Position numbers and translations under genes: made by a program. 64,000 nucleotides of DNA, taken from an uncultured Eubacteriales bacterium. GTDB taxonomy: Bacteria > Bacillota > Clostridia > Oscillospirales > Oscillospiraceae. This document shows positions 14,576 through 22,988 of the stretch, piece by piece. Positions within the stretch are counted from its first letter, which is position 1. Each line of letters starts with the position of its first letter. The notes under the pieces were generated by a model that was given only the letters and a program-made list of their open reading frames with translations, was not told where the DNA came from and ran no database searches. The stretch covers positions 1 to 64,000 of the forward strand of contig UQZJ01000006.1 of assembly GCA_900545495.1 (NCBI GenBank), written 5' to 3'.

Positions 14576-16636
14576 TTAGATATTCATGCAGACATCCCAT
14601 GCGCCCCAGATGACGTTGCGCAGGTTGCCCCACTTCTCACAGGTACCCACACGGTGTACCTTCTTGTCGTCCGGCGCGATGGGCGCGGGAACGAAGCCGA
14701 TGCCGTTGACCACGCTGTCGCAGTCGATGCGCTGGGTCTGGCCGTCCTTGCCCTTGACCATGACGAAGCCATCGTCGATCTCGGTGATGGTGGAGTTCAG
14801 GTAGACAGGCACCTTCTTGAACGCCAGCATCTCCCGGAGGAAGGAGGCGTTGGCAAGGCAGGTGCCGGGGGTGGCGATCAGGTCGTTGGCGTACTCCACG
14901 ATGATGGGGTGACGGCCCTGCAGCACCATCTCATAGGCCGCCTCGCAGGAGGACTGGCCGCCGCCGAAGAACACGATGCGGTCGCCGGCGTCCACCTGAT
15001 TCAGCAGGAGCTGGGTGAAGTTGATGGTCTTGTTGAAGCCCTTCACCGGCAGGGTCTTGGGGGCGGAGCCAGTGCAGACGATGACCTCGTCGAACTCCCG
15101 GCGCAGCGTGGCGGGAGCGTTGATCTCCATGTGGAAGCGCACCTCGATGTTGTTCTTCTTCAGCTCCCGCTCATACCAGCGCAGCAGCGCCTTGTCGGCC
15201 TCCTTGAAGCTCATGGCGGCGGCGGTGATATACAGACCGCCCAGCTCGCCGGATTTCTCAAAGATCACGGGGGTGTGACCGCGCTTCTTCAGCACCAGCG
15301 CGCACTCCATACCGCCGATGCCGCCGCCGATGATCGCCACCTTCTTGGGCTTTCTGGCGGGGACGATCTTATACTTGTTGTGCTGCATGGTGGAGGGGGT
15401 CAGGGCGCAGCGCGCCAGATGCAGGGAGTCGTTCATGGGCTGCATATTGGGCGTACCCTCGGACTTGTTGAAGCTGAAGCAGGCGTTGTGGCAGTTGATG
15501 CAGGGCTTGATGTCCTCCACCCGGTCTTCGATGATCTTGTTGACCCACTCGGGGTCCACCAGATTCTGGCGGGCGATGCCCACGGCGTCCAGACGGCCGG
15601 CGGCGATCTCCTCGGCGGCCTTGGCGGGATCCATCTTGCCGGCGCAGACCACCGGCTTGGTGGTGAAGTTCTTGATATGCTCCACCTCCGGCAGGTTGCA
15701 GTTCTCCGGCATATAGACCGGCGGATGCGCCCAGTACCACGCGTCGTAGGTGCCGTTGTCGCAGTCGAACATATCGTAGCCCGCGTCCTCCAGATACTTG
15801 ATGGCGCGCTCAGACTCCGCCATGTCGCGGCCGAACTCGGTGAACTCCTCACCGGGGACGGCGCCCTGACAGAAGCCCTTGGTCTTGGACACCACGGAGT
15901 AGCGCAGCGCCACCGGGAAGTCCTTGCCGCAGACGGCCTTGATGGCCTGCACGATCTCCACGGGGAAGCGGTAGCGGTTCTCGAAGGAGCCGCCGTACTC
16001 GTCGGTACGGTAGTTCATGTTGGCGATGGTGAACTGATCCAGCAGATAGCCCTCGTGGACCGCATGGATCTCCACACCGTCCACACCGGCATCCTGCAGC
16101 AGCTTGGCGGTCTTGGCAAAGGCGTCCACCATCTCGTGGATCTCGTCCACCGTCAGGGGGCGGGACTTGATCTCCGGATACCAGCGGTTGGGGGTGGCGG
16201 AGGCGGAAGCGGTGATGTAGTCGATGTCGATAAAGGGCTTGCTCACTGCGCCGAAGGCCTTGTTTTGCAGCATCTTCACCATCAGCTCGTTGATGGCCAT
16301 GGAGCGGCCCATACCGGCGGCCAGCTGGATGAACAGCTTGGAGCCGGTCTTATGGAACTCCGGCAGCCACTCCGCCAGATCCTTGAACATCTTCTTGTTC
16401 TGGTAGAGCCAGCGCCCGCCCATGGCGTCGCGGACGCACTGCATACCCGGCAGCACCAGACCCACGTTGTTCTGGGCGCGGTTCAGGATGTGGTAGGCGG
16501 CCTCCTTATCGAAATGGCACGGCTCCATCCAGCCGAACAGAGACGTGCCGCCCATGGAGGGCTGCACGATACGGTTCTTGATCTCCACATTGCCGATCTT
16601 CCAGGGGGTAAACAGCGCACTGTATTTTTCGTTCAT
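14576..16636 (-). CDS. NADH:flavin oxidoreductase / enoate reductase family, Fe-S and FAD
   Basis: The 686-aa protein has the 2,4-dienoyl-CoA reductase/2-enoate reductase layout. It comprises an FMN TIM barrel (about 1-350) with HAVHEGYLLDQF, a 4Fe-4S cysteine set (CINCHNAC and ARCALTP), and a C-terminal FAD/NAD(P) part with VAIIGGGIGGMECAL and IVFFGGGQSSCEAAY. Such enzymes reduce activated C=C bonds of enoates, dienoyl-CoA or bile-acid intermediates (BaiCD/BaiH type) with NAD(P)H. The substrate cannot be told from sequence. It is a single-gene unit with its own promoter. Confidence 0.9.
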   Translation of the reverse strand: MNEKYSALFTPWKIGNVEIKNRIVQPSMGGTSLFGWMEPCHFDKEAAYHILNRAQNNVGLVLPGMQCVRDAMGGRWLYQNKKMFKDLAEWLPEFHKTGSKLFIQLAAGMGRSMAINELMVKMLQNKAFGAVSKPFIDIDYITASASATPNRWYPEIKSRPLTVDEIHEMVDAFAKTAKLLQDAGVDGVEIHAVHEGYLLDQFTIANMNYRTDEYGGSFENRYRFPVEIVQAIKAVCGKDFPVALRYSVVSKTKGFCQGAVPGEEFTEFGRDMAESERAIKYLEDAGYDMFDCDNGTYDAWYWAHPPVYMPENCNLPEVEHIKNFTTKPVVCAGKMDPAKAAEEIAAGRLDAVGIARQNLVDPEWVNKIIEDRVEDIKPCINCHNACFSFNKSEGTPNMQPMNDSLHLARCALTPSTMQHNKYKIVPARKPKKVAIIGGGIGGMECALVLKKRGHTPVIFEKSGELGGLYITAAAMSFKEADKALLRWYERELKKNNIEVRFHMEINAPATLRREFDEVIVCTGSAPKTLPVKGFNKTINFTQLLLNQVDAGDRIVFFGGGQSSCEAAYEMVLQGRHPIIVEYANDLIATPGTCLANASFLREMLAFKKVPVYLNSTITEIDDGFVMVKGKDGQTQRIDCDSVVNGIGFVPAPIAPDDKKVHRVGTCEKWGNLRNVIWGAWDVCMNI

Positions 16637-16686
16637 TCGGTGTTCCTCCTTCGTATTTTCAGCATACTGCCGGTTTTCACCGTTTT

Positions 16687-16715
16687 ATTATACAGGAGCT
16701 TTGGGGAAACTACAA
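16687..16715 (-). promoter_or_regulatory. Promoter of the FAD oxidoreductase gene
   Basis: On the minus strand TTGTAG is followed after 17 bases by TATAAT, about 50 bases before the start codon. Confidence 0.6.
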
Positions 16716-16766
16716 CAACGAAAACGGAAAAACTGTTGGTTTTCCGGCAAAAATGCCAAATCAACC

Positions 16767-16795
16767 AAAAAGGGAGACGGCCTTCGCCGTCTCCC
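16767..16795 (-). terminator. Terminator after trmD
   Basis: A perfect 10-bp stem GGGAGACGGC with a GAAG loop is followed on the minus strand by TTTTT, two bases after the trmD stop. Confidence 0.92.
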
Positions 16796-16797
16796 GC

Positions 16798-17592
16798 TTA
16801 TTCTGCTTCTGTATCCGTCTCGGCGGCAGGCTGCTGCGTGGCCTCATACTCCGCCAGCGCCTGCGCCAGCACCTTCTTGTCGTGGCGGCTGTGTACCTGC
16901 GTCAGATCGAATTTCTCCCACAGGTCGGGACGCCGCGCCATGGTGCGCTTGTAGCTTTCCCGCGTGCGCCAATCCGCCACGTTGCCGTGGTGTCCGCTGA
17001 GCAGCACCTCCGGCACCTTGCGGCCGTGCCACTCCTCCGGCCGGGAGTACTGGGGGTACTCCAAAAGCCCGTTCCAGTGGCTCTCATCGGTGTAGCAGCT
17101 CTCCTCCGGCAGGACGCCCGGCACCATGCGGCACAGGCAGTCCGCCAGCGCCATGGCCGGGATCTCACCGCCGGTGAGGACAAAGTCACCCATGGAGATC
17201 TCCTCGTCCACGCACTCGTCCAGAAACCGCTGATCCACGCCCTCGTAGTGGCCGCAGACCAGGATCAGATGGTCGTGCTGCGCCTTCAGCTCCCGTGCCA
17301 CCTGCTGGGTCAGCACCCGCCCGCAGGGGGACATATAGATGGTGTGTACCCGCCCGCCGGCCTCGTCGCAGATATGCTGCCAACAGCGGTACAGCGGGTC
17401 GGCCTGCATCACCGCGCCACGTCCGCCGCCGTAGGGGTAATCGTCCACCTGCATCTGCTTGTTGGTGGTGAACTCCCGGATCTGGTGGGTGCGGATGGTG
17501 ACGAAGCCCCGTTCCTGCGCCCGTCCGATGATGGAGGCGTTCATCATGGCGTCCACCGCATCGGGGAACAGGGTCATGATATCAATCCTCAT
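16798..17592 (-). CDS. trmD: tRNA (guanine-N1)-methyltransferase
   Basis: This 264-aa SPOUT methyltransferase places m1G at position 37 of tRNAs, preventing frameshifts. Hallmarks are MRIDIMTLFPDAV, DDYPYGGGRGAVMQ, ILVCGHYEGVDQRF, GDFVLTGGEIPAM and VLLSGHHG. The C-terminus has a short acidic Ala/Glu tail. The start lies inside the end of rimM (11-base overlap), a usual gene pair. rpsP and ffh, often in the same operon, are not here. Confidence 0.97.
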   Translation of the reverse strand: MRIDIMTLFPDAVDAMMNASIIGRAQERGFVTIRTHQIREFTTNKQMQVDDYPYGGGRGAVMQADPLYRCWQHICDEAGGRVHTIYMSPCGRVLTQQVARELKAQHDHLILVCGHYEGVDQRFLDECVDEEISMGDFVLTGGEIPAMALADCLCRMVPGVLPEESCYTDESHWNGLLEYPQYSRPEEWHGRKVPEVLLSGHHGNVADWRTRESYKRTMARRPDLWEKFDLTQVHSRHDKKVLAQALAEYEATQQPAAETDTEAE

Positions 17593-18091
17593 CGGTGGCC
17601 AATCCTTTCATCATGCGGACGCGGATGATCTCCGCATCCGGGTCGGCGGAGACGATGAACACATCGGGTACGGCGGGAATCAGGTACTCGTGAGCGCCGC
17701 CCCGCACCTGATAGACCTTGTGGGCGGGGTAGGACAGTACCTTGTCCAGCCGCCCGAGCTCCTCGCCGGTGGCGTCGTCCACCACGGCGCAGCCCTCCAG
17801 CTCCTCGTCAAAGAACTCCCCGGCGGGCAGGTGGGCATCGGTGCGGCGGATGGCCACGCTGCGGCCCTTCAGCGCCAGCGCGCCGTCCATGGTGTCCACG
17901 CCGGGCAGCGTCAGCAGCACAGTGGACTTGTGGACGCGGGCGGCGGTGACTTTTGTCTCCGCCCCGCCGATGTACAGGGTGCGGAAGGCGGCGATGAACG
18001 CCGGATCAAAGCCGGCGGGGTTCACCTTCACCTCGCCGCGGACGCCGTGGGCATTGACAACTGTTCCCACCGTAATAAATTCAGGCCGCAT
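17582..18091 (-). CDS. rimM: Ribosome maturation factor RimM
   Basis: The 169-aa protein has the N-terminal RimM domain (ITVGTVVNAHGVRGEVKV) and a PRC-barrel-like C-terminal half (KVYQVRGGAHEYLIPAVPD). It binds S19 and assists 30S head maturation. It precedes and overlaps trmD, as in many bacteria. Confidence 0.95.
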   Translation of the reverse strand: MRPEFITVGTVVNAHGVRGEVKVNPAGFDPAFIAAFRTLYIGGAETKVTAARVHKSTVLLTLPGVDTMDGALALKGRSVAIRRTDAHLPAGEFFDEELEGCAVVDDATGEELGRLDKVLSYPAHKVYQVRGGAHEYLIPAVPDVFIVSADPDAEIIRVRMMKGLATDED

Positions 18092-18117
18092 ACCGCGCCC
18101 TCCTTATCATAAAAAAA

Positions 18118-18438
18118 TCAGACCAGCATCCCAAGCAGGGTAAAGCCCAGATGGAAGCGGAGCATATAGTACAGCGCCGCGCCGCCTACGGAGAAGATGA
18201 TCCCCAGCAGGGCGCGGGTCCTGCCGCGTCTTGCGTAGCGCACCCCGCCGACGATCACGCCAATGAGGTCGGAGAGAAAGGGGAGATAGGTGAGAATGCG
18301 CATGGGCCAGACGGAGAGCCACGGCGAATAGTCACCCACCGTCAGGGAAAAGACCAGCAGGCCCGCCAGATCATAGGCGAAAAACGGCAATATCAAATTG
18401 AAGATGCCGTGGAGCAGCGAACGGGTATCGGGTCGCAT
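18118..18438 (-). CDS. Small polytopic membrane protein, 106 aa
   Basis: Three hydrophobic helices can be seen (ILPFFAYDLAGLLVFSL, PFLSDLIGVIVGGV, IIFSVGGAALYYML), with a basic loop YARRGRTRA. No family is recognised. The ATG at MRPDTRS follows GAGGGG. An upstream promoter fits this start. It precedes rimM by 26 bases and may be transcribed with rimM-trmD. Confidence 0.7.
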   Translation of the reverse strand: MRPDTRSLLHGIFNLILPFFAYDLAGLLVFSLTVGDYSPWLSVWPMRILTYLPFLSDLIGVIVGGVRYARRGRTRALLGIIFSVGGAALYYMLRFHLGFTLLGMLV

Positions 18439-18498
18439 GGTGAGTTTCCCCTCTTTCAGTAGAGTGCGGTTGGCGGTTTTTGTTATAATAACCGTCTT

Positions 18499-18527
18499 AT
18501 TATACCATATCTGACATTCCGGTGCAA
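18499..18527 (-). promoter_or_regulatory. Promoter of the membrane protein-rimM-trmD unit
   Basis: On the minus strand TTGCAC is followed after 17 bases by TATAAT with an upstream TGG. A further short inverted repeat GGTTATTATAACAAAAACC-like region lies just downstream. The rest of the intergenic space up to the nrdD promoter shows no other feature. Confidence 0.65.
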
Positions 18528-18716
18528 CGCCGATTTTTCCGGCAGGGGAAAAATGCGCGAAAAGAGGGAGGAGTAGGGGAAACACCAGCCAATATGACCG
18601 TATTCTGCGCCGAAAAAATACCATATCTTGTACGGCAGAGCGCGAGTTTGGGCAGGATACACAAAAATATCTGCCGCTTTTTGGCAACAGTCCTCTCTAT
18701 ATTTTGAATTTTCACC

Positions 18717-18745
18717 TTGAAAAGACACAAGATATAGCGTATGAT
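18717..18745 (+). promoter_or_regulatory. nrdD promoter with NrdR-like box in the spacer
   Basis: TTGAAA and TATGAT are separated by 17 bases. The spacer and first -10 base contain ACACAAGATATAGCGT (18725-18740), which differs by two bases from the typical NrdR box (ACACTATATATAGTGT type). NrdR is the ATP-cone repressor of ribonucleotide reductase genes. Boxes normally come in pairs; a second, weaker candidate is the inverted repeat CGCCCC-GATATAT-GGGGCG at 18766-18784, about four helical turns downstream. Confidence 0.6.
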
Positions 18746-18816
18746 AAGGCAGAAATGTGTATACACGCCCCGATATATGGGGCGCGAGGGATAGGAGAGA
18801 ACGAAGGAGGGCCCCT

Positions 18817-20991
18817 ATGAGGATCATAAAGAGAAACGGAGCCGAGGTCGGCTTCGACATTACCAAGATCATTATCGCCGTCACCAAGGCCAACGAGTCC
18901 GTGGAGGAGGTGGACCGGATGACGCCGGTGCAGATCCAGCGGATCGCGGAGTCCGTGGAGCTGCAGTGCCAGAAGATGAACCGCGCCCCCACCGTGGAGG
19001 AGATCCAGGACATGGTGGAGCACTACATCATGGCCCACGGCGCCTTTGAGGTGGCCAAGCACTACATCACCTACCGCTACACCCGCTCGCTGGTGCGTAA
19101 GTCCAACACCACCGACGACAAGATCCTCAGCCTCATCGAGTGCAACAACGAGGAGGCCAAGCAGGAGAACTCCAACAAGAATCCGGTGGTCAACTCCACC
19201 CAGCGGGACTATATGGCCGGCGAGGTCAGCCGCGACCTCAGCGAGCGCATCCTGCTGCCGCAGGATATTGTGGAGGCGCACCGTGAGGGCATCATCCACT
19301 TCCACGACAGCGACTATTATGCCCAGCATATGCACAACTGCGATCTGGTGAATCTGGAGGATATGCTGCAAAACGGCACCGTCATCACCGGTACGCTCAT
19401 CGAAAAGCCCCACAGCTTCGCCACCGCCTGCAACATCGCCACCCAGATCGTGGCGCAGGTGGCCAGCAACCAGTACGGCGGCCAGTCCATCTCCTTGACC
19501 CATCTGGCGCCCTTCGTGCAGGTGAGCCGCAACAAGATCCGCGCCAGCGTGCGGGAGGAGTTTGACGCCGTGGGCGTGGCGGTGACGGAGGATAAGATCA
19601 ACGCCATCGCGGAGAAGCGCCTGCGGGAGGAGATCCGCCGCGGCGTGCAGACCATCCAGTATCAGGTGGTGACGCTGCTGACCACCAACGGACAGGCGCC
19701 GTTCATCACGGTGTTCATGTATCTGGGCGAGGCTCGCAGCCAGCAGGAGAAGGCCGATCTGGCGGTCATCATCGAAGAGATGCTGCTCCAGCGGTATCAG
19801 GGCGTGAAGAACGAGAAGGGCGTGTGGGTCACACCGGCGTTCCCCAAGCTCATCTATGTGCTGGAGGAGGACAACATCCACGAGGATAGCAAGTACTGGT
19901 ACCTGACGGAGCTGGCGGCCAAATGTACCGCCAAGCGGATGGTGCCGGACTATATCAGCGAGAAGAAGATGCTGGAGCTGAAGGTGGACAAGAACGGCGA
20001 GGGTCACTGCTACCCCTGCATGGGCTGCCGCAGCTTCCTGACCCCCTATGTGGATGAGAACGGCAAACCCAAGTACTACGGCCGGTTCAATCAGGGCGTG
20101 GTGACGGTAAACCTGCCGGATATCGCCCTCAGCTCCGGCGGCAATATCGAGAAGTTCTGGCGCATCTTCGATGAGCGCATGGAGCTGTGCCACCGGGCGC
20201 TGCTGTGCCGCCACGAGCGGCTGAAGGGTACGCTGTCCGACGCCGCGCCCATCCTGTGGCAGTACGGCGCCTGCGCCCGGCTGAAGAAGGGCGAGCCCAT
20301 CGACAAGCTGCTGTTCGGCGGCTACTCCACCATCTCCCTGGGCTATGCGGGCCTGTACGAGTGCGTGAAGTACATGACCGGCAAATCCCACACCGACCCC
20401 AGCGCCACCCCCTTTGCACTGGAGATCATGAACGCGCTGAACGCCGCCTGCAAGAAGTGGAAGGCCCAGCACAACATTGACTTCTCCCTGTACGGCACGC
20501 CGCTGGAATCCACCACCTATAAGTTCGCCAAGTGCCTGCAAAAGCGGTTTGGCGTGGTGGAGGGCATCACCGACAAGGGCTATGTCACCAACAGCTACCA
20601 CGTCCATGTGACGGAGCCGATCGACGCATTCAAAAAGCTGGAGTTCGAGGCACAGTTCCAGCATCTGTCCCCCGGCGGCGCCATCAGCTATGTGGAGGTG
20701 CCGGATATGCAGAACAATCTGGACGCGGTGCTGGAGGTCATGAAGTTCATCTACGACCACATCATCTACGCCGAGCTGAACACCAAGAGCGACTACTGTC
20801 AGGTGTGCGGCTGGGACGGCGAGATCGAGATCGTGGAGCAGGACGGCAAGCTGATCTGGAAATGCCCTCAGTGCGGCAACACCGATCAGGACAAGATGAA
20901 CGTGGCGCGGCGCACCTGCGGCTACATCGGCACCCAGTTCTGGAACCAGGGCCGCACGCAGGAGATCAAGGACCGCGTGCTGCATCTGTAA
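18817..20991 (+). CDS. nrdD: Anaerobic ribonucleoside-triphosphate reductase (class III)
   Basis: The 724-aa enzyme makes deoxynucleotides under anoxic conditions using a glycyl radical. It begins with an ATP-cone (MRIIKRNGAEVGFDITKI to about residue 95), has the conserved core CYPCMGCRSF, zinc-binding CQVCGW and CPQCGN pairs near the end, and the C-terminal glycyl radical motif RRTCGYIGTQFWNQGR. I chose the ATG with AGGAGG seven bases upstream. The activase NrdG follows, but a strong terminator lies between them. Confidence 0.97.
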   Translation: MRIIKRNGAEVGFDITKIIIAVTKANESVEEVDRMTPVQIQRIAESVELQCQKMNRAPTVEEIQDMVEHYIMAHGAFEVAKHYITYRYTRSLVRKSNTTDDKILSLIECNNEEAKQENSNKNPVVNSTQRDYMAGEVSRDLSERILLPQDIVEAHREGIIHFHDSDYYAQHMHNCDLVNLEDMLQNGTVITGTLIEKPHSFATACNIATQIVAQVASNQYGGQSISLTHLAPFVQVSRNKIRASVREEFDAVGVAVTEDKINAIAEKRLREEIRRGVQTIQYQVVTLLTTNGQAPFITVFMYLGEARSQQEKADLAVIIEEMLLQRYQGVKNEKGVWVTPAFPKLIYVLEEDNIHEDSKYWYLTELAAKCTAKRMVPDYISEKKMLELKVDKNGEGHCYPCMGCRSFLTPYVDENGKPKYYGRFNQGVVTVNLPDIALSSGGNIEKFWRIFDERMELCHRALLCRHERLKGTLSDAAPILWQYGACARLKKGEPIDKLLFGGYSTISLGYAGLYECVKYMTGKSHTDPSATPFALEIMNALNAACKKWKAQHNIDFSLYGTPLESTTYKFAKCLQKRFGVVEGITDKGYVTNSYHVHVTEPIDAFKKLEFEAQFQHLSPGGAISYVEVPDMQNNLDAVLEVMKFIYDHIIYAELNTKSDYCQVCGWDGEIEIVEQDGKLIWKCPQCGNTDQDKMNVARRTCGYIGTQFWNQGRTQEIKDRVLHL

Positions 20992-20999
20992 GCAACGCA

Positions 21000-21027
21000 A
21001 AAAAGGCGGGCAGACGCCCGCCTTTTT
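21000..21027 (+). terminator. Terminator between nrdD and nrdG
   Basis: A 12-bp stem (AAAAAGGCGGGC with AGAC loop) ends in TTTTT. It separates nrdD from nrdG transcription; an extended -10 element (CTGGTATGAT, 21056-21065) further on could start nrdG. Confidence 0.88.
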
Positions 21028-21085
21028 CAATCTGTTCATGATTTATCGGCGGGTTTCTGGTATGATCCTGCCATAGGAGGCCGTT

Positions 21086-21619
21086 ATGCACTACGGAGAA
21101 CTGAAAAAATGTGATATCGCCAATGGTATCGGCGTGCGGGTGACGCTGTTCGTCTCCGGCTGCACCAACCACTGCCCGGACTGCTTCCAGCCCCAGACGT
21201 GGGACTTCGACTACGGCAAGCCCTTTACCGACGAGACGAAGGCGGAGATCTTCGCCGAGTTGGACAAGCCCTTTATCAACGGCCTGACCGTGCTGGGCGG
21301 CGAGCCCTTCGAGCCCCGGAACCAGCGGGAGCTGCTGCCCCTCTTGCGGGAGGTGCGGGAAAAGTACCCGGACAAGACCATCTGGTGCTTCACCGGCTTT
21401 CGGTTGGACGATGAGCTGCTGCGTGACGGCAGCTATCCCCGGTGCGAGGCTACGGACGGGATGCTCGCCTGCATCAACGTGCTGGTGGACGGGCGGTTCG
21501 TCAAGGAGCTGAAGGACATCTCCCTCCAGTTCCGGGGCAGCCGGAACCAGCGGGTCATCGACATGGATCGCACCCGTGAAACGGGACAGGTCACCATCTG
21601 GGAAAAACTGCGGAAATGA
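21086..21619 (+). CDS. nrdG: Anaerobic ribonucleotide reductase activating protein
   Basis: This 177-aa radical-SAM activase generates the glycyl radical on NrdD. The cluster motif is C-x3-C-x2-C (SGCTNHCPDCF), followed by the SAM-binding GGEPF. Ribosome binding site AGGAGG precedes the ATG. Length and order after nrdD are normal. Confidence 0.96.
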   Translation: MHYGELKKCDIANGIGVRVTLFVSGCTNHCPDCFQPQTWDFDYGKPFTDETKAEIFAELDKPFINGLTVLGGEPFEPRNQRELLPLLREVREKYPDKTIWCFTGFRLDDELLRDGSYPRCEATDGMLACINVLVDGRFVKELKDISLQFRGSRNQRVIDMDRTRETGQVTIWEKLRK

Positions 21620-21630
21620 GGTATACACAT

Positions 21631-22458
21631 ATGAAAAAAGGCATCGCGCTGCTGCTGGCGCTGGTCATGACGCTGGTACTGGCCGCCTGCACACAGACGC
21701 CCCCGCCGAGCCGTACCGACGGGGAGGGAACGGCGTTGCCCGATGAGGGGTACAGCGCCGGGAACGTGGATATCGTCCAGCTCAACGGGTTCCGCTCCAT
21801 CAACATTGATTGGACGTCTGGTTTCGTCACGGTGGAGCTGTACGACGGACAGGGCATCGAGCTTTCGGAGACGATGATGGACGGCAGCGATGTGGCGCTG
21901 AAGATGGAGTGGCGTGTGGACGAGGACGACAGCACGCTGGATATCCTCTCCCAGCCGCTGACGGTCAGCGCCTCGCAGAAAAAACACCTGACGGTCAAGC
22001 TGCCCCGCAGCATGGTGCTGCACGAACTGGATATCCATACGGTCAGCGCCGACGTGTCTGTGGATCTGACGGAGGAGGACACGCTGACGCTTCAGGAGCT
22101 GGATGTGTCCAGCGTCAGCGGAAACGTCAGCGTCAGCGCCGCCAACGCCGGGGAGATCTCTCTGTCCACCACCAGCGGCGCTGTCAGCGGCAGTGTCCGC
22201 ACCGCAAAGCTGGAGGCGGACACCGTCAGCGGTACGGTGGCCTTGACGCTGGAGGTCTTACCAACGGAGCTGGAGGTGGAGACGGTCAGCGGCGGCGTTG
22301 CACTGACACTGACGGAGAAACCGGGTGTGCCGGTAAATGTGGTATTCCGCACAGTCAGCGGCCAACTCGACAGCGACGTGGACAGCGCCGTCGGCGCGGA
22401 CTGCGTGTGGGAGCTGGAGACGACCAGCGGCGACGCGGTCATCCGCATCGCGGCGTAA
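21631..22458 (+). CDS. DUF4097-type lipoprotein with beta-helix-like repeats
   Basis: The 275-aa protein has a lipoprotein signal (MKKGIALLLALVMTLVLAAC, lipobox LAAC). The body carries recurring short repeats around the phrase TVSG/SVSG (SVSGNVSVS, TTSGAVSGSV, TVSGTVALTL, TVSGGVALTL, TVSGQLDSDV). This pattern is typical of DUF4097/DUF4098 surface proteins, which fold as beta-solenoids and have poorly known roles, often in envelope stress. I chose the ATG at MKKG because GAGG precedes it and it begins a proper signal peptide. It is 11 bases after nrdG and may be co-transcribed. Confidence 0.85.
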   Translation: MKKGIALLLALVMTLVLAACTQTPPPSRTDGEGTALPDEGYSAGNVDIVQLNGFRSINIDWTSGFVTVELYDGQGIELSETMMDGSDVALKMEWRVDEDDSTLDILSQPLTVSASQKKHLTVKLPRSMVLHELDIHTVSADVSVDLTEEDTLTLQELDVSSVSGNVSVSAANAGEISLSTTSGAVSGSVRTAKLEADTVSGTVALTLEVLPTELEVETVSGGVALTLTEKPGVPVNVVFRTVSGQLDSDVDSAVGADCVWELETTSGDAVIRIAA

Positions 22459-22475
22459 GCACGGCGGACAAACAG

Positions 22476-22514
22476 AAAAAACAGGCGCTCCGGCCAAGAT
22501 AGCCGGAGCGCCTG
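22476..22514 (-). terminator. Terminator after the ModE-like gene (possibly bidirectional)
   Basis: A perfect 13-bp stem CAGGCGCTCCGGC with 7-base loop is followed by TTTTTT on the minus strand. It separates convergent genes. Confidence 0.9.
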
Positions 22515-22539
22515 TGTCAAATAGCAAAGCTGGATGGTA

Positions 22540-22887
22540 TCAGAGGAAGGGGGCAAACTCCTCCTGAAACAGCTCGTCCGCCGCATCGTGCAGCCGGGCG
22601 CAGAACGTGTCGTAGGCGCGGAGGAGCCGCGCTCCCTCCGGCGTCAGTGCCGCGCCGCCGCCGCCCTTGCCGCCGGTGGTGGAGTCCAGCAGGGAAAAGC
22701 CCAGCGCCTTCTCCGAGTTCTTGATGATCGTCCACGCCTTGGAGTAGGCCATGTCCATGCTCAGCGCCGCAGCGCGCAGCGAATGCAGCTCCTGCACGGC
22801 GTGCAGCAGCTGGGCTACGCCCGGACCGAAGCATTTGGCGTCGGTGAACAGGCGGCAGGATAGGTTGTACGTCATTTTCGTTTCCAT
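22540..22887 (-). CDS. ModE-like winged-helix regulator
   Basis: This 115-aa protein matches the N-terminal DNA-binding domain of ModE: AAALSMDMAYSKAWTIIK, followed by KALGFSLLDSTTGGKGGGGA and LTPEGARLL. It lacks the molybdate-binding TOBE/MOP domains, as in many Firmicutes. It is divergent from yqeB, a gene of the selenium-dependent molybdenum hydroxylase system, so control of molybdenum-related genes is plausible. The predicted -10 lies only six bases before the first ATG, so either the mRNA is leaderless or the fifth codon (MTYNLS) is the start. Confidence 0.88.
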   Translation of the reverse strand: METKMTYNLSCRLFTDAKCFGPGVAQLLHAVQELHSLRAAALSMDMAYSKAWTIIKNSEKALGFSLLDSTTGGKGGGGAALTPEGARLLRAYDTFCARLHDAADELFQEEFAPFL

Positions 22888-22893
22888 ACCGCT

Positions 22894-22922
22894 ATTCTAT
22901 CAGGAGGAGAAGGAAACGTCAA
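22894..22922 (-). promoter_or_regulatory. Promoter of the ModE-like gene
   Basis: On the minus strand TTGACG and TAGAAT are 17 bases apart. The expected start of transcription coincides with the first ATG of the gene. Confidence 0.65.
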
Positions 22923-22928
22923 CGGGGA

Positions 22929-22957
22929 TTGACCTTTTTCCGGCGAAGTGTTATCCT
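22929..22957 (+). promoter_or_regulatory. Promoter of yqeB
   Basis: TTGACC and TATCCT are 17 bases apart. The -35 lies six bases from the -35 of the divergent ModE-like gene, so a repressor between them could control both. Confidence 0.65.
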
Positions 22958-22988
22958 ACCATTGAATATAGGAGGCGAGGTTTTTCGC

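Noticed and set aside
18712..21039. Very long open frame antisense to nrdD (775 codons)
   Set aside because: It mirrors nrdD codon by codon, has low-complexity His/Leu/Val/Asp-rich composition and no ribosome site. Long antisense frames are expected in GC-rich, strongly biased genes.
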